This document shows positions 26,959-36,982 of a stretch of DNA of 64,000 nt, piece by piece. This stretch comes from Azospirillum brasilense. GTDB taxonomy: Bacteria; Pseudomonadota; Alphaproteobacteria; Azospirillales; Azospirillaceae. Position 1 is the first letter of the stretch. Each line of letters begins with the position of its first letter. The stretch is from NCBI RefSeq assembly GCF_001315015.1, contig NZ_CP012915.1:930001-994000 (forward strand), written 5' to 3'. Made by a program: the position numbers and the translations under genes. Under the pieces are notes generated by a model. The model worked only from the letters and a program-made list of their open reading frames with translations, was not told the origin of the DNA and did no database searches.

Positions 26959-27333
26959 ATGGCCGACATCCTCGTCGTCGATGACGATCCGGTATCTCTC
27001 AGCATCATCAGCAAGATTCTGGAGAAGGAAGGCAACAACGTGACCGGTTGCGGTGACGCGCGGGCGGCCATCGAGTCATTGACGTTCCATGAGTTCGACC
27101 TGCTGGTCACCGACCTCATCATGCCGGAGCATGACGGGTTCGAGGTCATCCAGGTGGCCAAGAATCTTCGTCCGGACCTGCGGATCATCGTCCTGTCCGG
27201 GATCGACGAGCGGGTGCCGCCGGAACTGACCATGCAGGCCCTGACCAAGCTGGGCGTCGCCCGGATGGTCCGCAAGCCGATCAAGCCTGCGGTCCTGGCT
27301 TCCGAAGTGCTTGCGGTGCTGATCGCCGGCTGA
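26959..27333 (+). CDS. Single-domain response regulator (CheY-like receiver)
   Basis: 124 residues starting MADILVVDDD at ATG 26959, with GAGAGGG 9 bp upstream; an upstream GTG at 26902 is in frame but poorly placed. Phospho-acceptor Asp52 is in LVTDLIMP, the Ser/Thr switch is IIVLSG and the Lys is in VRKPIKP. There is no output domain. It has no kinase neighbour. Confidence 0.9.
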   Translation: MADILVVDDDPVSLSIISKILEKEGNNVTGCGDARAAIESLTFHEFDLLVTDLIMPEHDGFEVIQVAKNLRPDLRIIVLSGIDERVPPELTMQALTKLGVARMVRKPIKPAVLASEVLAVLIAG

Positions 27334-27445
27334 TGGGGGCGACAGGCGGTCGCCGGCCGGCGTATGGCTTCCTTGCGGTTGCGTCGGGGCAAGGCTTGCC
27401 TCACCCTGCCCTCGCAGACCCGCCTCTCTTCTTTGGGAAGTCCGC

Positions 27446-28456
27446 ATGATCCGCGCCGCTATCGCCACCCTCCTGTCCGCAAGCCTCTTCGCGGGCGCGC
27501 TGAGCTTTGCCGCCCCAGCGGCGGCGGAAGCGCCGGCCTTCGGGTTGCCGCTCGCGTGCCGGATCGGGGAAACCTGCTTCATCCAGAACTACGTCGATGA
27601 GGATTCCGGCCCCGGCTGGCGCGACCATGCCTGCGGACGGCTGAGCTACGACGGCCATGACGGCACGGACTTCCGTCTCCCCGACTACACGGCGATGGAC
27701 AAGGGCGTCGCCGTGCTGGCCGCCGCCTCGGGAACCGTCCTGCGGGTGCGCGACGGCATGGAGGACGTGAACGTCAACGTCATCGGGCGCGACACGGTGA
27801 TGAAGGTCGGGGGCGGCAACGCCGTCATCATCGATCATGGCGACGGCTGGCAGACCGCCTACCTCCACATGAAGCGCGGCAGCGTCGCGGTCACCCCCGG
27901 CCAGCGGGTGGAGGCTGGACAACGGCTCGGCGACGTCGGGCTGTCAGGCCTGACCGAGTTTCCCCATCTGCATTTCGGCGTCCGCCACAACGGTGCCGTC
28001 GTCGATCCCTTCGTCGGCCAGCAGCCCTTCACCGCCTGCAACCAGCCCATGGCGCCGCTGTGGAACGCCGCCACGGCCAAGGCGCTGGCCTACCGCCCGA
28101 CGGCCGGCCTCAGCGCCGGCTTCGCCACCCGCCGCGTTCCGGAGGCCGAGCCGGCCCGCCACGGCGAATTCGCCGGGGAGGTGCTGACTCCGGACGCGCC
28201 CCTGCTGGTGCTGTGGTCGGACATCATGGGCGTCCGCGACGGCGACACCCAGCGGATCCGCATCCTCGACGGCGATGGCCGGACGCTGTTCGACAACAGC
28301 AAGGGCATCACCGGGGACAAGGCCGTCTGGTTCGCCTATCAGGGGCTGAAGCGCCCGGCGTCGGGATGGCCCAACGGACCCTACAAGGGCATCGTGACGC
28401 TGTCCCGCGATGGCAAGACGGTGGTCACACTGGAACGCCGGCTGGACGTTCGCTGA
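27446..28456 (+). CDS. Exported M23-family metallopeptidase (LytM type)
   Basis: 336 residues with a cleavable signal (LLSASLFAGALSFAAPAAAE). The zinc ligands of M23 peptidases are seen as DGHDGTDF (His and Asp) and HLHFG (near residue 175), with the intermediate His in AYLHMKRG. It should cut peptidoglycan cross-bridges or, if a partner-dependent LytM factor, activate amidases. The C-terminal 130 residues form a separate beta-rich domain (LVLWSDIMGVRDGDTQRIRI) of unknown role. Confidence 0.9.
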   Translation: MIRAAIATLLSASLFAGALSFAAPAAAEAPAFGLPLACRIGETCFIQNYVDEDSGPGWRDHACGRLSYDGHDGTDFRLPDYTAMDKGVAVLAAASGTVLRVRDGMEDVNVNVIGRDTVMKVGGGNAVIIDHGDGWQTAYLHMKRGSVAVTPGQRVEAGQRLGDVGLSGLTEFPHLHFGVRHNGAVVDPFVGQQPFTACNQPMAPLWNAATAKALAYRPTAGLSAGFATRRVPEAEPARHGEFAGEVLTPDAPLLVLWSDIMGVRDGDTQRIRILDGDGRTLFDNSKGITGDKAVWFAYQGLKRPASGWPNGPYKGIVTLSRDGKTVVTLERRLDVR

Positions 28457-28483
28457 CGCCCCGCCGTCCCATCACTGCACCGA

Positions 28484-28936
28484 TCACTGGGCCGACCCCG
28501 ACGTCATGCGGTCGGGGACGCCCTGGGTCAGCAGCGTGGTCAGCCAGCGGAAGTTCGGCGCGCTTTCGGCCTGGAGCGCGCTCTGCACCACCTGCATGGC
28601 CTCCTCGGCGTTGGGCGCCCGCATGTCGGGCGTGTGGCTTTCGGCCTGACCGGCGGACGCCGTGTCGCCATCGCTCTGCGCGAAGACGCTGACGGCGCCC
28701 ACTCCCAGCCGATGGGCGATCGCGGAACTTCCCGTGACCGGACCCGCCGGGGAGGACGCCATCAGGCCCGACGCGCCATCCTCGCCGCCGACGCCATTCA
28801 ACTGCTCCAGCATCGCGGCGAACTGGCCGGCGAGTTCCCCGGCCTGCCGGGGCGCACCCGTGCCTTTGCGCTCCAGAAGCTCTTCAGCCCGGATGCGCAT
28901 CAACTGGGAAGCGTCGGCGTTGGCCGGTATCGACAT
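28484..28936 (-). CDS. Hypothetical protein, 150 aa
   Basis: No family recognised. The N-terminal 50 residues are helical (MRIRAEELLERKGTG, QFAAMLEQLN), the middle is Gly/Ser/Ala-rich and probably disordered, and the C-terminus is again helical (NAEEAMQVVQSALQAES). There is no signal peptide or membrane span. It is convergent with the M23 gene, and its ribosome site is weak, so it is less certain than its neighbours. Confidence 0.5.
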   Translation of the reverse strand: MSIPANADASQLMRIRAEELLERKGTGAPRQAGELAGQFAAMLEQLNGVGGEDGASGLMASSPAGPVTGSSAIAHRLGVGAVSVFAQSDGDTASAGQAESHTPDMRAPNAEEAMQVVQSALQAESAPNFRWLTTLLTQGVPDRMTSGSAQ

Positions 28937-29127
28937 GGCGCGTGGACCCTGCGGCGTTCGGCTACCGGATCAGGGCAAGCAAGGGACGGGCCATCGTCGC
29001 AACGGGCGGAGAAGCTGGCAGTGCGGCCTCCCCGCCGCCCACGCGCCCGGCAAAAATTTCCGCCTCACCCGGCAAGAATGACCGGCCGTCCGGCAAAACC
29101 GACCCTGCGGCGCGCCCTTGCCGGCCC

Positions 29128-29616
29128 TCAGTCCCGGAAGTTCAGATACTGCAGAGGCTGCTCGATCTTCAGCCCGCGCACCAAGGCGATGGCGTCCTGG
29201 AGGTCGTCGCGCTTCTTGCCGGTAACGCGCAGCTCGTCGCCCTGGATGGAGACCTGGACCTTCATCTTGGCGTCCTTGATTGCCTTGACGATGGTCTTGC
29301 CGAGGTCCTGAGCGATGCCCTGTTTGACGGTGACGACCTGCCGCAGCGCGTCGCCCGCCGCCCGCTCCGGCGGCTTGGAATAGTCGAGGGCGCCGGCGTC
29401 CAGCTTCCGCCGGGTCACATAGACCCGCAGCAGCTCCTGCATCTGCTCCAGTTTGGGAGCGTCGTCGGCCAACAGGGTGATGTCGTTCTCTGTGCGCTCC
29501 ACGGTGCAGCGCGAGCCCTTGAAGTCGAACCGGGTCTCGATCTCGCGGCGCATGCCGTTCAGCGCGTTGTCGATTTCGTGGATGTCGGTCTTGGACACGA
29601 TGTCGAAGGACGGCAT
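29128..29616 (-). CDS. yajQ: YajQ-family cyclic-di-GMP-binding protein
   Basis: 162 residues, the family length. MPSFDIVSKTDIHEIDNAL is the family N-terminus, and RFDFKGS, VKAIKDAKMKVQ and VRVTGKKRDDLQ-like LRVTGKKRDDLQ follow in order. YajQ proteins have two ferredoxin-like lobes and in Xanthomonas bind c-di-GMP to alter a transcription partner. Start ATG 29616 follows AGAGAG. It lies downstream of cassette A, same strand, but with a 127-bp gap. Confidence 0.93.
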   Translation of the reverse strand: MPSFDIVSKTDIHEIDNALNGMRREIETRFDFKGSRCTVERTENDITLLADDAPKLEQMQELLRVYVTRRKLDAGALDYSKPPERAAGDALRQVVTVKQGIAQDLGKTIVKAIKDAKMKVQVSIQGDELRVTGKKRDDLQDAIALVRGLKIEQPLQYLNFRD

Positions 29617-29743
29617 AGGACTCTCTTTGCTCGAACGGACTGAATCGCGGAACCGTAGACGAGGCCGCACCCCGCCTTCAAGAGGCCTTCATGGACGCTG
29701 TGACGGAAAGCGGTCCGCAGGCGCCACCAGCCCGCCGAACGTC

Positions 29744-30280
29744 TCAGGTCGGTTGGCCGGGGTGCTGGAACTCGATTCCCGGATTGCCGCCCGGTCCGCC
29801 GTTGCCGGGGGCGTTCTCATAAGGTTTGTCCGGCATTTTCGGCTGCGGCTGCGCGTAGAAGCGCGGCTCCCGGTCGTCCCAGGACCGCTCGAAGGGCAGC
29901 CGCATCATCGGATTGGTGCCGTTGCGCTGGGCCTCGCGCTGGGCCTCCTGCAACTGCTCCGCCATGCGGCGGTCCCAGGGCAGGCGGTAGAGGTTGGGCG
30001 CCTGCTCCCAGAGAAGGGTGAGATAGATCGCCTCGTTCTCCACCAGCGTGGCGCTCAGAACCTTCGCCTCGCGGACGTTGGACCCCATCCATTCCAGCGT
30101 GACCGGCTTCGCCCGGCCCAGCAGCGCCGCCGGTGCGGCGTAGGCCGCCGGCAGCAGCAGGGCGAACAGCAGCAGGATCACCACGCGCGCCATCCGATTG
30201 CGCGTCCAGCGCAGGGCCGACAGGACGAGCAGCAGGGTGACGACGGCAACGAAGCCGAAAATGACGGTCAGGCTTTCCAT
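29744..30280 (-). CDS. Membrane protein, third gene of motor-like cassette A
   Basis: 178 residues: two N-terminal membrane segments (LTVIFGFVAVVTLLLVLSAL and VVILLLFALLLPAAYAAPAAL) and a soluble C-terminal part. It is a clear paralogue of 55491-56012. Shared landmarks are K-P-V-x-[LM]-E-W, [LA]-W-[DE]-Q/R-x-[LM]-AEQLQ, LPFE-[RK] and FYA-x-PQP-x-x-P. I know no name for the family. It comes last in a tight three-gene operon, after the ExbB-like and DUF2135-like genes, so it is probably a structural or accessory part of the same membrane complex. Confidence 0.75.
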   Translation of the reverse strand: MESLTVIFGFVAVVTLLLVLSALRWTRNRMARVVILLLFALLLPAAYAAPAALLGRAKPVTLEWMGSNVREAKVLSATLVENEAIYLTLLWEQAPNLYRLPWDRRMAEQLQEAQREAQRNGTNPMMRLPFERSWDDREPRFYAQPQPKMPDKPYENAPGNGGPGGNPGIEFQHPGQPT

Positions 30281-30302
30281 GGCGCACTCCCGGTCCGGCG
30301 GG

Positions 30303-30938
30303 TCAATTCTTGGCCGAGCGCAGCGGCTTGAACACGGCGTTCAGGGACCCCGGCACCAGTTCGCCCCGTTCGGTCAGGTTAAAGCGGAAGGCGGTGATCT
30401 CCTGCCCTTCGTGGTCCAGCCGGACGCGCGTGGCGGCGATGGTGGCGGCTCCCGATTCATGCTCCGCCTTGACGCGGGCAACCACCCGGACCCAGATGGG
30501 AAACACATTCTCCAGATTGCGGAACATGTGCACGTTGACGGTGTATTCCCCCGGAGGAATGCCACGGGAGTAGGAGGTCTCGAAATTGATTTCCGTGGGA
30601 TCGGCGTAGGCGCCCAGATCGTCGCGCAGCAGGTTGAAGATCAGCCCCGACTTGTTCGAGTAGCCGACCGGCACGTCCCCTGGCGCCTGCACCCACAGAT
30701 CGACGTCGCTGCGCAGCTTGTCGTCCCAGCGCGCCTCGATGATGACGTTTCCCGGCGGTTCCATGCCTGCGGCAGCGGATGACGAGGATTCGTTCTGTTG
30801 GTTGGCTTCGGTCTTCTTGGCCTCGTTGATGAAGGGGACCGCCAGAACCGCGCAGGCCACGAAGCCGCACAGCAGCAGCGTCAGCAGGTCGCGCGCGACG
30901 AGCACACCGGTTTGGTCCTCGCCCAGGAAATCGTTCAT
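30303..30938 (-). CDS. Single-span membrane protein with DUF2135/YfaP-like periplasmic domain (cassette A)
   Basis: 211 residues. A short cytoplasmic N-terminus is followed by one membrane segment (RDLLTLLLCGFVACAVLAV) with Asp17 and Thr20 at its start, spaced like the proton-carrying Asp-x-x-Thr of MotB. A linker leads to a beta domain (DVDLWVQAPGDVP, GYSNKSG, RGIPPGEYTVNVH) that I read as DUF2135/YfaP-like, not ExbD/TolR or OmpA. Its start overlaps the stop of the upstream ExbB-like gene (ATGA). The paralogue is 56009-56620, with the beta domain nearly identical. Confidence 0.75.
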   Translation of the reverse strand: MNDFLGEDQTGVLVARDLLTLLLCGFVACAVLAVPFINEAKKTEANQQNESSSSAAAGMEPPGNVIIEARWDDKLRSDVDLWVQAPGDVPVGYSNKSGLIFNLLRDDLGAYADPTEINFETSYSRGIPPGEYTVNVHMFRNLENVFPIWVRVVARVKAEHESGAATIAATRVRLDHEGQEITAFRFNLTERGELVPGSLNAVFKPLRSAKN

Positions 30939-31588
30939 GATGTGGCCTCGCCGCCGAGCACGCCGTAGGGAGCCGCCTGAGGCGCGGCGAACTCCGAAGC
31001 CCCTGTCCGCGGAGCAAGCCGCGAGCGGGCGTGGGCCTCGTCCATGATCAGCGCGCACAGCGAGGCCGTGGCCCCGCGCAGGAGTTGCAGGTTGCAGGTG
31101 GTCCACAGGCACAGGGCGCCACCGAGCATCGTGGCGTAGATCGCCACGCCCAGACCGCTCGCAAGCGTGGTCACCATGGCGCCGGCCGAGGCGGCGTTGC
31201 CCACCATGTCCGGCGTGATGTTCGCGGCGAACAGGCTGAAGCCCCAGGCCGTACCGATCAGGCCGAGCATGCCGAGCGCGTTGGCGATGTGCTGAAGGTG
31301 CGAAATCCGGGAGAACAGGCGGATTTCCAGGGCACGCTCGCTCTCGACCTTCATCAGCCGTCCGCCGCCGAGCTTGGCCCGGTCCAGTTCACCGCCGATC
31401 TTCCACACCCGATAGGCCGACATCACCAGACCGACGACGAAGACGATCCCGATGATCGCGGTCGCCACGGCGATGTGTCCGGTCAGGACCCGGTCCAGCC
31501 ACCCCTGCGCATAGAGAACGAAGACGAACGCCGAGATCGTCAAATTGAAGGCAACGAATTTCGCCTTGAGGAGCCACTGTTCTTCCAT
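30935..31588 (-). CDS. MotA/TolQ/ExbB-type proton-channel protein (cassette A)
   Basis: 217 residues with membrane segments at about 10-32, 40-60, 105-125 and 145-170. The pair GMLGLIGTAWGFSLF and LASGLGVAIYATMLGGA is the MotA/TolQ/ExbB signature, the segments that line the proton path. In known systems a pentamer of this protein surrounds a dimer of an ExbD/MotB-like partner and rotates with proton flow. Here the overlapping downstream gene supplies a single-span partner with a transmembrane-start Asp. Paralogue: 56607-57350. Confidence 0.8.
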   Translation of the reverse strand: MEEQWLLKAKFVAFNLTISAFVFVLYAQGWLDRVLTGHIAVATAIIGIVFVVGLVMSAYRVWKIGGELDRAKLGGGRLMKVESERALEIRLFSRISHLQHIANALGMLGLIGTAWGFSLFAANITPDMVGNAASAGAMVTTLASGLGVAIYATMLGGALCLWTTCNLQLLRGATASLCALIMDEAHARSRLAPRTGASEFAAPQAAPYGVLGGEATS

Positions 31589-32010
31589 GGTTTTGACCCT
31601 GTGACGGTTGCGTGTGTCTCCGGATCGTCATGTTCAGGCGGCAAAGACGCGTAAAGGCTGCGCCACGGAAAGCCGGGCGGCGATGGCGGGATCAGGAGAG
31701 CGGAGGACGAATGCGGGACGGCGTGCGCTGACAGCCCCGGCGCAGTCGGTCCGGGCGCTGGTGGCGGGACGGCTCCATGTCGGCCATCGGTTCATCGGCG
31801 CACCTTCGCCGGAATTGCGCGATGACGGAGCCTTTCAGGAGTCATCCGTCACGTCATGAACCCCGGCCCAGGCCAAGAGTTCCCGACACCCGGCGACGGA
31901 CCTGCCGGGTGGACGCGCGACGCGGCGGGGGAAAACCCCCGTGGTGGGAGAGAGGAAGGGAGCGAATCGGGGCGTTTCGTCCCGGCAATCGTCCTTACGG
32001 AAATGGCCCT
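31589..32010. other. Gene-free region upstream of cassette A
   Basis: About 420 bp. A perfect CGGGGG-AAAA-CCCCCG hairpin at 31926-31941 lies downstream of the hemerythrin stop but lacks a T-run. A weak sigma-54-like match on the minus strand, TGGCGC-N5-TTAC (31665-31651), misses the critical GC at -12. A short plus-strand open frame (31608-31859) has no ribosome site and I reject it. Confidence 0.4.
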
Positions 32011-32421
32011 TTACGCCACGCCCTTTTCCTTCAGGAAGGGGCCATACTTCTTGTCGGTACCCTGGATGTGCTTGATAAGCCAGTTCTTCAGGAAGTTCAT
32101 CACCTCCATGCTCAGCGTGGCGGTGGCGCCGGCGTGATACTTGCGCTGCACCTCCAGCACTTGGCTGGCCAGCGCATCGTGTTCCGCCTTGTGGGCGTCG
32201 CGGTCCGGATAGCCGAGGCGGGCGAAATGCTCCTCCTCATGGGTGAAGTGCGACTTGGTGTAGGCGACGAGGCTGTCGAGGATGCCGCCCAGCGCCTCCT
32301 TGCTGCGCCCCGCCTGGACGGCGTCGAACAGTTGGTTGACCAGAGCGACCAGTTGCTTGTGCTCCTCGTCGAACTGCGCGATCCCGACGCTCAGCTTCTC
32401 GTTCCACACCATCAGCGGCAT
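32011..32421 (-). CDS. Bacteriohemerythrin (O2-binding di-iron protein)
   Basis: 136 residues, single domain. The iron ligands are in order: His in EEHKQLV, His/Glu in SHFTHEEEHF, His in AEHDAL, and His/Asp in IKHIQGTDKKY. Start ATG 32421 gives MPLMVWNEKLSVGI, the normal hemerythrin N-terminus. The protein reversibly binds O2 at a non-haem di-iron site and may store or deliver it for microaerobic life. It lies upstream of the proton-channel cassette, same strand, with 420 bp between. Confidence 0.95.
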   Translation of the reverse strand: MPLMVWNEKLSVGIAQFDEEHKQLVALVNQLFDAVQAGRSKEALGGILDSLVAYTKSHFTHEEEHFARLGYPDRDAHKAEHDALASQVLEVQRKYHAGATATLSMEVMNFLKNWLIKHIQGTDKKYGPFLKEKGVA

Positions 32422-32533
32422 TTCGTTCCGTCCCCTCGCGCTGGGCCTCGCATGATCGGCCAGGAATAGACCACAGCCCGCGAAAGGGTACCGTCTTCGG
32501 GTGGAGGCTTCAACGGTCGGCAACGCGACGACC

Positions 32534-32558
32534 GGAACCAATCCGACGGGCGGCTGTT
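32534..32558 (+). promoter_or_regulatory. EcfG-type general-stress promoter candidate
   Basis: GGAAC (32534-32538), 16 bp, then TGTT (32555-32558) fits the alphaproteobacterial EcfG pattern GGAAC-N16/17-CGTT apart from the first base of -10. It ends 32 bp before the DUF3072 gene start. Confidence 0.45.
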
Positions 32559-32590
32559 CGTCAGACGTTTCCAGAAAAGAGGAACATTTC

Positions 32591-32878
32591 ATGAACGCGA
32601 AGCACGACGACAAAGGCGACAGCCAAGCCCATCGCGCAGAGGCGCCGAATTCGGAAACCAACCCGAAAACCGCGCACGTCGGAGGTGCCGACCACTCGAA
32701 CCGCGAGAAGGATCCGGACGATTGGACGACGGGGGACGAACCGATGACCGGGGCGCAGGCCTCCTACCTGAAGACACTCAGCGAGGAGGCCGGCGAAGGC
32801 TTCGACGGGGACCTGACGAAGGCCGAAGCCTCCAAACGCATCGACGCCCTTCAGGACAAGACCGGCCGCGGCGCCTGA
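32591..32878 (+). CDS. DUF3072-domain small hydrophilic protein
   Basis: 95 residues. The N-terminal half is charged and disordered (NAKHDDKGDSQAHRAEA); the C-terminal half DEPMTGAQASYLKTLSEEAG followed by LTKAEASKRIDALQDKTGRG is the DUF3072 signature. ATG 32591 has AAAAGAGGAA upstream. Its function is not known. Its hydrophilic make-up and an EcfG-like promoter suggest a general-stress protein. Confidence 0.85.
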   Translation: MNAKHDDKGDSQAHRAEAPNSETNPKTAHVGGADHSNREKDPDDWTTGDEPMTGAQASYLKTLSEEAGEGFDGDLTKAEASKRIDALQDKTGRGA

Positions 32879-32903
32879 CGGTCGCCGCCGCGGCCTTTTG
32901 CCC

Positions 32904-33907
<1,004 letters not shown>

Positions 33908-33911
<4 letters not shown>

Positions 33912-34897
33912 AGAACCTCCCCGGCGCCGACCGGTGCGTCGGCCAGCGGATAGAAGCAGCGCGCCTTGCCGGCGTCCACGTCGAACAGGGCCGGCCGCTC
34001 GATGCGGCAGCGGTCGGTGGCGAAGCGGCAGCGCGGGTTGAACAGACAGCCCTGCGGCCGGTCGCCGATGCCCGGCACCACGCCGGGAATCGTCGGCAGC
34101 CGACGCTTGCCCAAAGCCCGCTCCGGCAGCGCGTCGAGCAGCGCGCCGGTGTAGGGGTGGCGCGGCGCCTTGAACAGGGCGTCCACCGGGCGCGTCTCGG
34201 CGACCTGCCCGGCGTACATGACGACCACCCGCTGCGCCGTCTCCGCCACCACGCCCATGTCGTGGGTGATGAGGATCAGCGCCATGCCCCGCTCCTTCTG
34301 GAGGCGGACCAGCAGGTCGAGGATCTGCTTCTGGATGGTCACGTCCAGCGCCGTCGTCGGCTCGTCCGCGACCAGCAGGCGCGGGTTGCAGGCGATGGCG
34401 ATGGCGATCATCACGCGCTGGTTCATGCCGCCGGAGAGCTGGTGCGGGAAGGCCGACAGGCGGCTTTCCGGAGCCGGGATGCCGACCTGCTCCAGCAGCT
34501 CGATGGCGCGGTTGCGCAGCGCCTTGCCGGACAGCCCCTCATGCACCTTCAGCGTCTCCATGATCTGGAAACCGACGGTGAAGCAGGGGTTGAGGCTGGT
34601 CATCGGCTCCTGGAAGACCATGGCCACGTCCTTGCCGGTGATCTTCCGGCGCTGCGACGGGCTCATCGCCAGCAGGTCCTTGCCGCCGAACCGCATATGG
34701 TCGGCAACCACCGTGCCGTTGGAGCCGAGCAGGCCCATCACGGCGAGCGAGGTCACGGACTTGCCGGACCCGGACTCGCCGACGATGCCCACCACCTCGC
34801 CCTCGTCCACGGTGAGGTCGATCCCGTCCACGGCGCGGAAGGTGCCGGCGCGCGTGGTGAACTCGACGGACAGGTTCTTGATGTCGAGAAGAGGCAT
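33908..34897 (-). CDS. dppD: Dipeptide/oligopeptide ABC transporter ATPase DppD
   Basis: 329 residues from ATG 34897. Walker [14 protein letters not shown], signature [15 protein letters not shown], Walker [13 protein letters not shown] and the C-terminal cysteine cluster ([15 protein letters not shown]) mark a DppD/OppD ATPase. It lies 8 bp after dppC. In-frame sequence upstream of 34897 belongs to an out-of-frame reading of dppC and is not part of the protein. Confidence 0.95.
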
Positions 34898-34905
34898 GGT
34901 GGGTA

Positions 34906-35832
34906 TCAGCGTTTCAGCTTGGGGTCGAGCGCGTCGCGCAGCCCGTCGCCCAGCAGGTTGAAGGCCAGCACCGTCACCAGGATGGCCACGCCGGGCCAGG
35001 TGACGACCCAAGGGGCGCGCTGGAGGAACTGGAGGGAGGAGGCCAGCATGGTGCCCCACTCCGGCGTCGGCGGCTGCGCGCCGAGGCCGAGGAAGCCCAG
35101 CGCCGCGGCGTCCAGGATCGCCGTGGAGAAACCCAGCGTCGCCTGGACGATCAGCGGTGCCACGCAGTTCGGCAGGATCACCACCAGCATCAGCCGCAGC
35201 GGCCCGGCCCCCGCCACGCGGGAGGCGACGACGTAGTCCTTGTTCGTCTCCGCCATCACGGCGGCGCGGGTCAGGCGGGCGTAGTGCGGGATGACCACGA
35301 TGGACACGGCCAGCATGGCATTGACCAGCCCCGGCCCGAGGATCGCCGCCACCACCACGGCCAGCAGCAGGCTGGGCAGCGACAGCAGGATGTCCATGAG
35401 GCGCATGACCAGCGCGTCGGTGACGCCGCCGAAGAATCCGGCGATCATGCCCAGCGCCAGCCCGACAGCCAGCGACAGCGTGACGACGATCAGGCCGATC
35501 ATCATCGACAGCCGCGCCCCGAAGATCAGGCGGGACAGCATGTCGCGCCCGATGTCGTCGGTGCCGAGGAGGAAGGCCCAGCGCCCGCCCTCCTGCCAGA
35601 CCGGCGGCACCAGGATGGCGTCGCGGTACTGGATGTTGGGGTCGTGCGGCGCCACCAGCTCGGCGAACAGCGCGACCACGGCGATCAGAAGGATCACGGC
35701 GAGGCCGGCCATGGCCCCCTTGTTCTGCCGGAAATGGTACCAAAACTCGACCAGCGGGTGCGGCGGCTGGGAAACCGGCGGAGAAGCGGCCGGAAGAGTC
35801 TCCGGAACGCCCGTCGTCGTGGGAGTCGTCAT
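34906..35832 (-). CDS. dppC: Dipeptide/oligopeptide ABC transporter permease DppC
   Basis: 308 residues with about six membrane segments, the N-terminal OppC-type extension ([20 protein letters not shown]) and the EAA loop that contacts the ATPases ([20 protein letters not shown]). It forms the channel with DppB, 8 bp upstream. The N-terminal 30 residues are Pro/Thr-rich and poorly conserved. Confidence 0.95.
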   Translation of the reverse strand: MTTPTTTGVPETLPAASPPVSQPPHPLVEFWYHFRQNKGAMAGLAVILLIAVVALFAELVAPHDPNIQYRDAILVPPVWQEGGRWAFLLGTDDIGRDMLSRLIFGARLSMMIGLIVVTLSLAVGLALGMIAGFFGGVTDALVMRLMDILLSLPSLLLAVVVAAILGPGLVNAMLAVSIVVIPHYARLTRAAVMAETNKDYVVASRVAGAGPLRLMLVVILPNCVAPLIVQATLGFSTAILDAAALGFLGLGAQPPTPEWGTMLASSLQFLQRAPWVVTWPGVAILVTVLAFNLLGDGLRDALDPKLKR

Positions 35833-35840
35833 GGCTCACC

Positions 35841-36851
35841 TCACCGCGAATGGCGGATTCGGGGGTTCAGGACGCCGTACAGAACGTCCACCAGCAGGTT
35901 CACGGTCATCACCGTCGTCGCGATCAGCAGCACCCCGCCCTGGAGCGCCGGATAGTCGCGGCGGTTGATGCTCTCGATCAGCCACTTGCCCACGCCGGGC
36001 CAGGAGAAAATGGTTTCGGTCAGGATCGCGCCGCCCAGCAGCGTGCCCACCTGGAGGCCGATCACGGTGACCACGGGGATCAGCGCGTTGCGCAGGGCGT
36101 GCATGCCGATCACCCGCTTGCCCGCCAGCCCCTTGGCCTTCGCGGTGCGGATGTAGTCCTCGCCCAGCACCTCCAGCATGGCGGAGCGCGTCATGCGCGC
36201 CACGACGGCCAGCGGAACGGTGCCGAGAACGATCATCGGCAGGATGAGATGGTGCAGCGCCGACCAGAAGGCGCCGTATTCACCCGCCATCAGCGTGTCG
36301 ATCAGCATGAAGCCGGTCACCGGCTCCACGTAGTAGAGCAGGTCGAGCCGCCCGGACACCGGCGTCCAGCCCAGCCCCACCGAGAAGAACAGGATCAGCA
36401 GCAGGCCCCACCAGAAAATCGGCATGGAATAGCCGGTCAGGCTGATGCCCATCACGCCGTGGTCGAAGATCGAGCCGCGCCGGACCGCCGCGATGATTCC
36501 CGCGGGCAGGCCGACCACCGTGGCGAACAGCATGGCCAGCGCCGCCAGTTCCAGCGTCGCCGGGAACAGCGTCACGAATTCGCTGAACACCGAATTGCGC
36601 GTCACCAGCGACACGCCGAGGTCGCCCTGGAGGACACCGCCGATGTAGTCGAGGAACTGGTGCCACAGGGGCCGGTCCAGTCCCAGTTCGTGCCGCAGTT
36701 CGAGAAGCCGTTCGGGCGGAATTCCGCGCTCGCCGACGCGCACCTCGATGGGGTCGCCGGGGACAAGGCGGATCAGAAGGAAGGTCAGGAAGGTGACGCC
36801 GAGAAAGGTCGGAATCACCAAGCTCACCCGCGTCAGGATGAAGCGTAGCAT
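35841..36851 (-). CDS. dppB: Dipeptide/oligopeptide ABC transporter permease DppB
   Basis: 336 residues from ATG 36851 ([18 protein letters not shown]), the typical DppB N-terminus. It has six membrane segments, the periplasmic [20 protein letters not shown] loop and the EAA loop [26 protein letters not shown] segment. An in-frame ATG 11 codons upstream is unlikely because a hairpin falls close by. It follows dppA after a 131-bp gap. Confidence 0.95.
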   Translation of the reverse strand: MLRFILTRVSLVIPTFLGVTFLTFLLIRLVPGDPIEVRVGERGIPPERLLELRHELGLDRPLWHQFLDYIGGVLQGDLGVSLVTRNSVFSEFVTLFPATLELAALAMLFATVVGLPAGIIAAVRRGSIFDHGVMGISLTGYSMPIFWWGLLLILFFSVGLGWTPVSGRLDLLYYVEPVTGFMLIDTLMAGEYGAFWSALHHLILPMIVLGTVPLAVVARMTRSAMLEVLGEDYIRTAKAKGLAGKRVIGMHALRNALIPVVTVIGLQVGTLLGGAILTETIFSWPGVGKWLIESINRRDYPALQGGVLLIATTVMTVNLLVDVLYGVLNPRIRHSR

Positions 36852-36884
36852 CGGATCGTCACCGGGGGCTCGAAACGAAAGCAA

Positions 36885-36905
36885 GGGGGCCGCAGCCCCC
36901 TTTTT
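36885..36905. terminator. Hairpin with T-run between dppA and dppB
   Basis: GGGGGC-CGCA-GCCCCC (36885-36900) is followed by TTTTT on the plus strand; on the minus strand it reads AAAAAGGGGGC...GCCCCCTT. In the dpp transcript (minus) it probably acts as a partial terminator or processing block that keeps the binding protein message more abundant than the permease message. Confidence 0.7.
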
Positions 36906-36982
36906 ACCTCTGCATCCGCAAAGGGAAGCCGGGGGTTTAATGCCCCGGCGACCGCTTTGTAAAGCCGCTTGCTACGCTGAGT

